In this document: positions 14,799 through 23,103 of the stretch, in pieces | Layout of the letters: the number at the start of each line of letters is the position of its first letter | Numbering within the stretch: the first letter of the stretch is position 1 | From: VAZQ01 sp036502925 | GTDB taxonomy: Bacteria > Pseudomonadota > Alphaproteobacteria > Rhizobiales > Xanthobacteraceae | Direction of reading: 5' to 3' | DNA: 25,723 nucleotides | Assembly (NCBI GenBank): GCA_036502925.1 | Contig: DASXXS010000012.1 | Span: 1-25,723, forward strand | Notes under the pieces: model-generated | Seen by the model: the letters and a program-made list of their open reading frames with translations, nothing else | Told to the model about the DNA's origin: nothing | The model's database searches: none | Translations under genes and position numbers: made by a program

Positions 14799-16142
14799 AT
14801 GGCTGGCAAGTATTTCGGGACTGACGGCATCCGCGGTCGCGCCAACAGCGTGATCGTTCCGGAATTGGCGCTTCGCATCGGGCAGGCCGCGGGCTTGATC
14901 TTTCGCCGCGGCGATCATCGGCACCGCGTCGTGATCGGCAAGGACACCCGCCTGTCGGGCTACATGATCGAGACCGCCATGGTGGCCGGCTTCACCTCGG
15001 TGGGCGTCGATGTGTTTCAAACCGGCCCGCTGCCCACCCCCGCCGTCGCCATGCTCACCCGCTCGCTGCGCTGCGACCTCGGCGTCATGATCTCGGCGTC
15101 CCACAATCCCTTTGACGACAACGGCATCAAGCTATTCGGGCCGGACGGCTACAAGCTCTCCGATGAGGTCGAAGGCAAGATCGAGGCGCTGATCGATGCC
15201 GACCTCAGCAAGCGGCTCGCCAAGTCTGCAGACCTCGGGCGCGCCAAGCGCATCGAGGTGGCTTCAGGCCGTTATATCGAGTTCGCCAAACGCACCTTGC
15301 CGCGCGCGATGAGCTTCGATGGGCTACGCGTCGTCGTCGACTGCGCCAACGGTGCGGCCTATCAGGTGGTGCCGGAGGCGCTGTGGGAGCTGGGCGCGGA
15401 CGTGGTGCCGATCGGGGTCGAACCCGACGGCTTCAACATCAACCGGGATTGCGGATCGACCGCGCCGGCGGCGCTGTGCGCCAAGGTCAAGGAAATGCGC
15501 GCCGACATCGGCATCGCGCTCGACGGCGATGCCGATCGCGTCATCATTTCCGACGAGCGCGGCCACCTGGTCGACGGCGACCAGCTCCTGGCGGTGATCG
15601 CGGCGAGCTTCAAGGAGGATGGCCGCCTCGCCAAGCCCGGAATCGTCGCCACCGTGATGTCGAATCTCGGCCTCGAACGCTATCTGAGCGGGCTCGGCCT
15701 TGCGCTCGCACGCACGCCGGTCGGCGATCGCTATGTGCTCGAATATATGCGCGAGCACGGGCACAATGTGGGCGGCGAGCCCTCCGGGCACATCATCCTC
15801 TCCGACTACACCACGACCGGCGACGGCTTTGTTGCCGCGCTGCAGGTATTGGCCGTGCTCAAGCGTCAGGATCAGCCGGTATCGAAGGTCTGCCACCGCT
15901 TCGATCCGCTGCCGCAGGTGCTCAAGAACGTGCGCTACCGGAGCGGCAAGCCGCTGGAGGCAGCCAAGGTTCGTTCCGCGATCCGGGAGGCGGAACGCCG
16001 CCTCAACGGCCAGGGTCGGCTCATCGTTCGTTCCTCGGGCACCGAGCCGGTGATCCGGGTCATGGGCGAAGGCGATGACCGGGTGCTGGTCGAGGAAGTT
16101 GTCGACGGCATCGTCGATGCGCTCAGCCACGTTACCGCCTGA
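14799..16142 (+). CDS. glmM: Phosphoglucosamine mutase GlmM
   Basis: GlmM converts glucosamine-6-phosphate to glucosamine-1-phosphate on the way to UDP-GlcNAc for peptidoglycan and lipopolysaccharide. The 447-residue protein begins KYFGTDGIRG at residue 4, has the phosphoserine loop MISASHNP with Ser101, the magnesium loop DGDADR (242-247), the sugar-binding GGEPSGH, and the phosphate-binding RSSGTEPVIRVM near the C-terminus. ATG 14799 gives the standard length; ATG 14766 and GTG 14742 are in frame but add residues not found in the family. GGGG lies eight bases ahead. Many alphaproteobacteria carry glmM after ftsH; here it stands alone, with the small TFPASD gene upstream and a barrel gene downstream. 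A 20-base dyad at 14727-14746 lies in its leader. Confidence 0.95.
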   Translation: MAGKYFGTDGIRGRANSVIVPELALRIGQAAGLIFRRGDHRHRVVIGKDTRLSGYMIETAMVAGFTSVGVDVFQTGPLPTPAVAMLTRSLRCDLGVMISASHNPFDDNGIKLFGPDGYKLSDEVEGKIEALIDADLSKRLAKSADLGRAKRIEVASGRYIEFAKRTLPRAMSFDGLRVVVDCANGAAYQVVPEALWELGADVVPIGVEPDGFNINRDCGSTAPAALCAKVKEMRADIGIALDGDADRVIISDERGHLVDGDQLLAVIAASFKEDGRLAKPGIVATVMSNLGLERYLSGLGLALARTPVGDRYVLEYMREHGHNVGGEPSGHIILSDYTTTGDGFVAALQVLAVLKRQDQPVSKVCHRFDPLPQVLKNVRYRSGKPLEAAKVRSAIREAERRLNGQGRLIVRSSGTEPVIRVMGEGDDRVLVEEVVDGIVDALSHVTA

Positions 16143-16154
16143 CGACCAGAACAG

Positions 16155-16195
16155 TTAAGCATCACGGTTAAGAGTTAAGGTTAAACTCCACTTAA
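16155..16195 (+). promoter_or_regulatory. CtrA-type box and TTAA cluster ahead of the outer membrane protein gene
   Basis: TTAA occurs five times in 41 bases (16155, 16168, 16175, 16181, 16192). The last two form TTAA-ACTCCAC-TTAA followed by C, an exact match to the TTAA-N7-TTAAC recognition site of the cell-cycle regulator CtrA known from Caulobacter and rhizobia. It ends 77 bases before the ATG at 16273, a sensible promoter position. In such GC-rich DNA this density of TTAA is unlikely by chance. Binding is inferred. Confidence 0.6.
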
Positions 16196-16272
16196 CGGTT
16201 TGCTGCCATCCTCGGCTTCGTCGGTTCATCCCCGTGGGGCCTCAAGCCCCAATAGGACGAAAGCACGAAGTC

Positions 16273-17121
16273 ATGCGCGGTGTGACAGTCCTGGCGCTTG
16301 CGGGCGCCGCCGCAGCAATGAGCACCGCGGCATTGGCCGCCGACTTTCCTCCCACGCTTCCGCCGGCGCAGCCCGTGCTTCAGGCGGCCGCAGAATCCGG
16401 CTGGTATTTGCGCGGCGATATCGGCATCACCAATCAGCAGCTGAGATCCTTGCGGCAGCGGCTGGACTCCACCCTGCTCAGCTCGGAGCAGGTCGGAATG
16501 GGATTTGACAGCTCGCCGTTTTTCCTCGTGGGCGTCGGCTACCAATTCAACAACTGGCTGCGCTTCGACGTGACCGGAGAATATCGCGCCAAGGCCAACT
16601 TCCACGGCTCGAACAATGTCACCTTCGCCGACAACGGCGGCACGGCCGTACTGGTAGATAGTTACAGCGCCAGCAAGTCCGAGTGGGTCGTGCTGGTCAA
16701 CGGCTATCTCGATCTCGGCACCTGGTGGGACATGACCCCGTTCGTGGGCGCCGGCGTCGGCTTCTCCCGCAATCAGATCGACGGCTTTCGCGACGATGGA
16801 ATCGGCTTTCACGGCAATTCCGGCGGTCCCATCACCACGGTGGCGTTCGGCGACCCAGGCGTGAAATGGAACTTCGCATGGGCGCTCGACGCCGGCGTTG
16901 CCTACACCGTTACGCCGAGCTTCAAGGTCGATCTGGCGTATCGCTATCTCAATCTGGGTGTCGCCCAGACCGGGCCAACGCGGGCCTTCGACAACAGCGT
17001 TACCAATGGCGGTGCGTTCAGCTTCAATGGTCTCGTCTCGCACGACGTTATGCTGGGCGTTCGCTGGATGATCCAGCCGGAAGAGCCCGCCGATGCGCCG
17101 CCGCTCATTCGCAAGGGCTGA
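16273..17121 (+). CDS. Outer membrane beta-barrel protein (Omp25/RopB-like)
   Basis: The 282-residue protein has a Sec signal peptide (about residues 1-22, ending TAALA before ADFPP) and then alternating amphipathic strands typical of an eight-stranded barrel: SGWYLRGDIGI, FFLVGVGYQFNNWLRFDVTGEYR, WVVLVNGYLDLG, MTPFVGAGVGFS, WALDAGVAYTV, FKVDLAYRYLNLG and HDVMLGVRWM. This matches the Omp25/RopB-type surface proteins of rhizobia and Brucella. After the last strand a short Pro-rich tail, IQPEEPADAPPLIRKG, follows, so it does not end on the usual aromatic residue. Such proteins stabilise the outer membrane and help the host interaction of some species; the role here is unknown. ATG 16273 was chosen because the signal peptide starts there; GTG 16234 adds a non-signal stretch. 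A small GGGGC/GCCCC hairpin (16236-16250) sits in the leader. Confidence 0.87.
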   Translation: MRGVTVLALAGAAAAMSTAALAADFPPTLPPAQPVLQAAAESGWYLRGDIGITNQQLRSLRQRLDSTLLSSEQVGMGFDSSPFFLVGVGYQFNNWLRFDVTGEYRAKANFHGSNNVTFADNGGTAVLVDSYSASKSEWVVLVNGYLDLGTWWDMTPFVGAGVGFSRNQIDGFRDDGIGFHGNSGGPITTVAFGDPGVKWNFAWALDAGVAYTVTPSFKVDLAYRYLNLGVAQTGPTRAFDNSVTNGGAFSFNGLVSHDVMLGVRWMIQPEEPADAPPLIRKG

Positions 17122-17245
17122 GCCGCCGCCGGTCTGGTTTGTTCACGGTGCGGGAATTCTCGCGCCGCTCTCATTGGGCGCGCCGAGCTGACCGTTCATT
17201 CAGGTTGGTCAATAATCATGCAGCGACACGCCTGACCGGGCCAAG

Positions 17246-17276
17246 CTTGACGGCGCGCCGCCTCTTGGCCTATCTC
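17246..17276 (+). promoter_or_regulatory. Putative housekeeping promoter of serC
   Basis: CTTGAC (17246-17251) and CTATCT (17270-17275), separated by 18 bases, fit the alphaproteobacterial housekeeping consensus CTTGAC-N17/18-CTATAT. Transcription would start near 17282, giving a leader of about 48 bases that contains just the two serC-leader hairpins. This is a pattern match only. Confidence 0.55.
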
Positions 17277-17289
17277 CGGCCCCGGGACA

Positions 17290-17329
17290 CCCCTCCCCAC
17301 CGAGGGGCGCCTATCTGGAAGGATAGACC
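17290..17329 (+). promoter_or_regulatory. serC leader RNA element (two hairpins, the second presenting the ribosome-binding site)
   Basis: Hairpin 1: CCCCTC (17290-17295) pairs with GAGGGG (17302-17307) around CCCACC. Hairpin 2: CTATC (17311-17315) pairs with GATAG (17322-17326), and its loop TGGAAG holds most of the ribosome-binding site GGAAGGA, three bases before the ATG at 17330. This agrees with the serC leader motif known upstream of serC in alphaproteobacteria, described as hairpins close to the start codon. The ligand or mechanism of that motif is not established. Confidence 0.75.
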
Positions 17330-18502
17330 ATGACCATTGCGATGCCGTCCGTGCGGCCCCTCGTTCCGCACTTCTCCTCCGGCCCTTGCGCCAAACGCCC
17401 CGGCTGGAGCCTGCAGGCCCTCACCGACGCAGTTCTGGCCCGTTCGCACCGCTCCAAGATCGGCAAGGCCAAGCTCAAGCGCGCCATCGATCTGACCCGC
17501 GAGATCCTCCAAGTCCCCGGCGACTACCGCATCGGCATCGTGCCGGCTTCCGACACCGGCGCGGTCGAGATGGCGCTGTGGTCTGTGCTGGGTCCGCGCC
17601 CCGTCACCGTGCTCGCCTGGGAATCGTTCGGCGAAGGCTGGGTCACCGACATCACCAAGCAGCTCAGGCTCAAGGACGTGACGGTGCTCAGGGCCGGCTA
17701 TGGCGAGTTGCCCGATCTTTCCAAGGTCGATGCGTCGAGCGATATCGTTTTTACGTGGAACGGCACCACCTCCGGGGTGCGCATCCCCGATGCGACGTGG
17801 ATCGCCGCCGACCGCGAGGGCCTGAGCATCTGCGACGCGACCTCGGCGGCCTTCGCCCAGCCGCTCGATTTCGCCAAGCTCGATGTCATCACCCTGTCCT
17901 GGCAGAAGGTGCTCGGCAGCGAGGCCGCGCACGGCATGTTGATGCTGTCGCCGCGTGCTGTCGAGCGGCTCAAGACCTACACGCCGCCGTGGCCGCTGCC
18001 GAAGATTTTCCGCTTGACGAGCGGCGGCAAGCTGATCGAGGGCATTTTCGAGGGCGAGACCATCAACACGCCCTCGATGCTGTGCGTGGAGGATTACCTC
18101 GATACGCTCAACTGGGCGAAGTCGATCGGCGGCCTCAAAGCGCTCATCGCCAGGGCCGACGCCAATACCAAGGCCATCGCCGATTGGGTGGCCGGAACGC
18201 CGTGGGTCGACTTCCTGGCGAAACAGCCGGCGATCCGCTCCAACACGTCGGTCTGCCTCAAGATCGTCGATCCGGCGGTCACCGCACTTGCCCCGGAGGC
18301 GCAATCAGCCTTCATCAAGGGTCTGGTCGCCGCGCTCGAGAAGGAAAACGTCGCCTACGATATCGATGCCTACCGCGATGCGCCGCCGGGCCTGCGCGTG
18401 TGGTGCGGGGCGACCGTCGAGAAGAACGATGTCGAGGCCCTGACGTACTGGCTCGACTGGGCGTTCGCAAAATCCAAAGCCGCGCTGCCCAAAGTGGCGT
18501 GA
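17330..18502 (+). CDS. serC: Phosphoserine aminotransferase SerC
   Basis: SerC transfers the amino group of glutamate to 3-phosphohydroxypyruvate, giving O-phospho-L-serine, and in some species also serves pyridoxine synthesis. The 390-residue protein is the alphaproteobacterial form: HFSSGPCAKRPGW at the N-terminus, GIVPASDTGAVE (69-80) for cofactor phosphate contact, CDATSA with Asp169, and LSWQKVLGSEAAHG with the PLP-binding Lys193. The fold is class V aminotransferase. The start at 17330 is fixed by GGAAGGA within the leader hairpin. serA follows after 28 bases and acts one step earlier in the same pathway, so the two form a serine operon. Translation is probably governed by the leader hairpins. 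Confidence 0.94.
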   Translation: MTIAMPSVRPLVPHFSSGPCAKRPGWSLQALTDAVLARSHRSKIGKAKLKRAIDLTREILQVPGDYRIGIVPASDTGAVEMALWSVLGPRPVTVLAWESFGEGWVTDITKQLRLKDVTVLRAGYGELPDLSKVDASSDIVFTWNGTTSGVRIPDATWIAADREGLSICDATSAAFAQPLDFAKLDVITLSWQKVLGSEAAHGMLMLSPRAVERLKTYTPPWPLPKIFRLTSGGKLIEGIFEGETINTPSMLCVEDYLDTLNWAKSIGGLKALIARADANTKAIADWVAGTPWVDFLAKQPAIRSNTSVCLKIVDPAVTALAPEAQSAFIKGLVAALEKENVAYDIDAYRDAPPGLRVWCGATVEKNDVEALTYWLDWAFAKSKAALPKVA

Positions 18503-18530
18503 GCGTCGAAAGCGCGAGCAGGATGCCGTC

Positions 18531-20117
18531 ATGCCTCCCAAAGTCCTCATCTCCGATTCGCTCTCTCCCGCGGCCGTGCAGATCTTCAAGGATCATGGGA
18601 TCGAGGTCGATTTTCAGCCCAAGCTCGGCGGCGACAAGGAAAAGCTCGCCGAATTGATCGGCGATTTCGACGGTCTCGCCATCCGTTCGGCGACCAAGGT
18701 CACTCCGAAAATTCTCCAGCGTGCGAAGAATCTGAAGGTGATCGGGCGGGCCGGTATCGGGGTCGACAATGTCGATATTCCGGCGGCCACCGCCAAAGGC
18801 ATCATCGTGATGAACACGCCGTTCGGCAATTCGATCACGACGGCCGAGCACGCCATCACCCTGATGCTGGCGCTCGCGCGCCAGATTCCGCAGGCCGATT
18901 CCTCGACGCAGGCCGGCAAGTGGGAGAAGAACCGTTTCATGGGCGTCGAGATCACCGGCAAGACCCTGGGCGTGATCGGTTGCGGCAATATCGGCTCGAT
19001 CGTCGCCGACCGCGCGCACGGCCTGCGGATGAAGGTGATCGCCTACGATCCGTTCCTGTCGCCCGAACGCGCCGTCAAGCTCGGCGTCGAGAAGGTCGAG
19101 CTGCACGAGCTGTTCAAGCGTGCCGATTTCATCACGCTGCATACGCCGCTGACCGACAAGACCAAGGACATCATCGACGGCGCGGCGCTGGCGATGATGA
19201 AGAAGGGCGTGCGCATCATCAATTGCGCGCGCGGCGGCTTGGTGGACGAAAAGGCGCTGCGGCAGGCGCTCGATTCCGGAAAGGTCGCGGGCGCCGCCTT
19301 CGACGTGTTCGTGGAGGAACCGGCGACGCAGAATCCCCTGTTCGGGCATCCCAACGTGGTCTGCACGCCGCATCTCGGCGCCGCCACCAGCGAAGCGCAG
19401 GAGAACGTGGCGCTGCAGATCGCCGAGCAGATGTCCGAATATCTGTTGCGCGGCGCCATTTCCAATGCGGTCAATTTTCCTTCCATCACGGCCGAGGAGG
19501 CGCCGAAATTGAAGCCGATGGTCGCGCTCGCGGAAAAGCTCGGCTCGTTCGCCGGACAGCTCACCGAATCCGGGATCAACAAGGTCCAGCTGGCCTACGA
19601 GGGCGCCGTGGCGCAGATGAACACCAAAGCGCTGACCTCGTCGGCCATCGCCGGCCTGTTGCGGCCCATGCTGGAGGACGTCAACGTGGTCTCGGCGCCG
19701 ACCATCGCCAAGGAGCGCGGCATCGTGATCGAGGAGATGACGCGCGAGGCTTCCGGCGATTACGACAGCCTGGTCACGCTGACGGTCGTCACCGAGAAGC
19801 AATCGCGCTCGGTGTCCGGCACGGTCTTTGCCGACGGTCGCCCGCGCATCGTCGACATCAAGGGCATCCGCATGGACGCCGAGTTCGGTCCCTCGATGAT
19901 CTACATCACCAACCTGGACAAGCCGGGCTTCATCGGGCGCTTCGCATCGACGCTGAGCGAAGCCGGCATCAACATCGCGACCTTCCATCTCGGCCGCGAC
20001 GCGCCGGGCGGCAACGCGGTTGCGCTGATCGAGATCGACGGCGAGCTGCCGCCGCAGGTGCTGGCCGCGGTGCGCGCGCTGCCGCAGGTGCGGCAGGCCA
20101 AGCCGCTGCGGTTTTGA
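18531..20117 (+). CDS. serA: D-3-phosphoglycerate dehydrogenase SerA with ASB and ACT domains
   Basis: SerA oxidises 3-phosphoglycerate to 3-phosphohydroxypyruvate with NAD, the first step of serine synthesis. The 528-residue protein is the long form. The dehydrogenase core shows GVIGCGNIGS (147-156), Asp173 in AYDPF, Arg234 in NCARGG, Glu263 in VEEPA and His281 in TPHLGAAT. An intervening ASB-type domain spans roughly 320-450. A C-terminal ACT domain begins near MIYITNLDKPGFIGRFASTL, the usual serine feedback site in long-form enzymes. AGGA at 18520-18523 lies seven bases before the ATG. It follows serC by 28 bases. The shorter D-2-hydroxyacid dehydrogenase at 2004 lacks ASB and ACT domains, so this is the biosynthetic copy. 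In related genomes purA often follows; here a propeller gene intervenes. Confidence 0.95.
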   Translation: MPPKVLISDSLSPAAVQIFKDHGIEVDFQPKLGGDKEKLAELIGDFDGLAIRSATKVTPKILQRAKNLKVIGRAGIGVDNVDIPAATAKGIIVMNTPFGNSITTAEHAITLMLALARQIPQADSSTQAGKWEKNRFMGVEITGKTLGVIGCGNIGSIVADRAHGLRMKVIAYDPFLSPERAVKLGVEKVELHELFKRADFITLHTPLTDKTKDIIDGAALAMMKKGVRIINCARGGLVDEKALRQALDSGKVAGAAFDVFVEEPATQNPLFGHPNVVCTPHLGAATSEAQENVALQIAEQMSEYLLRGAISNAVNFPSITAEEAPKLKPMVALAEKLGSFAGQLTESGINKVQLAYEGAVAQMNTKALTSSAIAGLLRPMLEDVNVVSAPTIAKERGIVIEEMTREASGDYDSLVTLTVVTEKQSRSVSGTVFADGRPRIVDIKGIRMDAEFGPSMIYITNLDKPGFIGRFASTLSEAGINIATFHLGRDAPGGNAVALIEIDGELPPQVLAAVRALPQVRQAKPLRF

Positions 20118-20303
20118 TCGCGGCCTCAAGTCGAGCACGTCGGCGTTGCTCAATCGCCTTCTGTCACGAGTGGACGAATTGGCGGCACGGCTTTCACACG
20201 AGGCCGGCCGATAATTTCCTGTCCCTGGATGACATGGAAGTGTATCTTCGGCGCCGATATCCGAGGCCAACGCCAAAAATCAAATCTGCAAGGGAGGACG
20301 ACC

Positions 20304-21323
20304 ATGAAGTATGCGATGAGAGTGACACTGATGATCGGAGTGGCCGCCGGCGCGCTCATGGCGATGGCGGGAAATCGGGTCTACGCCCAAGCCGCCGATC
20401 CCAACGCGGCGCCCAATCCGTACAAGATGCAGGAAAATTGGGCGCAGCTTGCCGCCGGCCGCAAGTTCGGGGCGGCCATCAAGGTCCAGGTCGATCACAG
20501 CGACGGCAAGAGCATCTGGGTGTTCGACCGTTGCGGCGGTACCGAGTGCACCAATTCGCTGGTCGCGCCGCTGCAGAAATTCGATTCCTCCGGCAAGTTC
20601 GAGCGCGCTTTCGGCGGCGGCCTGTTCGCGGTTCCGCACAGCCTCTATGTGGACCGCGAGGGCAATGTCTGGGCCGGCGACCAGATTGCCCGCAACGGCA
20701 AGGGCGCCGATCTGTTCAAGTTCAGTCCCGATGGCCGGGTGTTGATGACCTTGGGCAAGCCCGGAATGCCCGGCAACGATCAGGAGCATTTGAGTGCGGT
20801 CAGCGCCGTCGTGGTCGCGCCCAATGGCGACATCTATGTCGACGACGGGCATGGCACGGCGACCAATGACCGCATCGTGAAGTTCTCCAAGGACGGCAAA
20901 TTCATCACGGCATGGGCCAAGCACGGCAAGGCGGCGGGCGAGACCGACACGCCGCACGGCATCGCGCTCGATTCGGCGGGACGGGTCTACGTCGCCGACC
21001 GCGTCAACAACCGCATTCAGATTTTCGAGGCGGACGGCAAATTCGTCGCCGAATGGAAGCAGTTCGGCCGCCCGAGCGACGTGGCCATCGACAAGAACGA
21101 CATGATCTATGTGGCCGATTCGCAATCGACCCCGACCGTCAATCCGGGTTTCAAGCAAGGCATCCGGATCGGCAGCGTTAAGGACGGCAAGGTCACCGCC
21201 TTCATTACGGATCCCACGGCGCCGGACGGAGCCGGTGCGGAAGGCGTCGGGGTCGATGATGCCGGCAACGTCTTTGGCAGCTGGACCGACAAGATGACGG
21301 TACGGCGGTTCGCGAAGCAGTAG
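20304..21323 (+). CDS. Secreted NHL-repeat beta-propeller protein
   Basis: The 339-residue protein has a Sec signal peptide (about residues 1-28, ending NRVYA before QAAD) and NHL-type repeats: FAVPHSLYVDREGNVWAGD, SAVVVAPNGDIYVDDG, PHGIALDSAGRVYVADRVNN, RPSDVAIDKNDMIYVADS and GVGVDDAGNVFGSW, each followed by a strand such as IVKFSKDGKFITAW or IQIFEADGKFVAEW. This makes a six-bladed propeller like the lyase domain of peptidyl-alpha-hydroxyglycine amidating enzymes, a common annotation for such bacterial proteins; I see no proof of that activity. GGGAGGA at 20292-20298 precedes the ATG by five bases and fixes the start. It lies 186 bases after serA and has its own leader. No terminator is visible before it. 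Confidence 0.83.
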   Translation: MKYAMRVTLMIGVAAGALMAMAGNRVYAQAADPNAAPNPYKMQENWAQLAAGRKFGAAIKVQVDHSDGKSIWVFDRCGGTECTNSLVAPLQKFDSSGKFERAFGGGLFAVPHSLYVDREGNVWAGDQIARNGKGADLFKFSPDGRVLMTLGKPGMPGNDQEHLSAVSAVVVAPNGDIYVDDGHGTATNDRIVKFSKDGKFITAWAKHGKAAGETDTPHGIALDSAGRVYVADRVNNRIQIFEADGKFVAEWKQFGRPSDVAIDKNDMIYVADSQSTPTVNPGFKQGIRIGSVKDGKVTAFITDPTAPDGAGAEGVGVDDAGNVFGSWTDKMTVRRFAKQ

Positions 21324-21745
21324 AGGCAGTCAGAGGCCGTAGGGCGCAATCGCTTTATTGCGCCGTTCGGTCGCGCCCGCATCTGTAGGGCGCAATCGCG
21401 TCAGCGTATGGCGCCGCCGGTCTCGGCGAGGGCGCAATAAAACGATCGCGCCCTACAACCGCATCCTACGCAGACTGGGCCGCCGCCGCAGGATTGCCGC
21501 TGGATTGACGCGGAATCGCCCGCGGGCGGGCGCGCCCGTTCCGCCGGGTGGCCGCAGCCGTGCTCCAGTGCGACAATAGGCCTGAAATACCAACCGCTTA
21601 AGGGGGCTATAAACCGACGCGGGCGCGGCATTGCCGCCTTGCTTGATCGGGCCGCTTCCGTTATCCCGACACCGGGGCGAATGGTGGGCAAGTCCCTGTT
21701 GATTCGCGCTTAATCCTGCGCCGGCCGCTTTAGAAAAGGTAACTC
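21324..21745. other. Intergenic stretch of 422 bases between the propeller gene and purA
   Basis: No protein gene is evident. The first third is occupied by TGTAGGGCGC-type repeats (21339-21457). The remainder (21458-21745) is GC-rich leader and promoter DNA of purA, in which I cannot pick a convincing -35/-10 pair. AAAAGG at 21735-21740 is the purA ribosome-binding site. Confidence 0.5.
21339..21457. repeat. TGTAGGGCGCAAT-type repeats: two direct copies and one inverted copy
   Basis: A 26-base arm at 21339-21364 matches the reverse complement of 21431-21456 at 24 of 26 positions, with 66 bases between. A second direct copy starts at 21384 with TGTAGGGCGCAATCG and matches the inverted copy at 14 of 15 positions (21443-21457). 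The ends and layout resemble a small palindromic mobile element of the kind frequent in rhizobial intergenic DNA. No coding capacity is present. Confidence 0.75.
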
Positions 21746-23038
<1,293 letters not shown>

Positions 23039-23103
23039 AGCCCGTCGTCGGAAATCTGAAACGCAAGCGGCGTGCCGAGAGCTTAAGAGCTACATACACA
23101 GCC

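Noticed and set aside
18315..20276. Minus-strand open frame of 653 codons opposite serA
   Set aside because: It is a shadow of serA in GC-rich DNA, with Arg/Asp/His-rich low-quality sequence and no recognisable domain.
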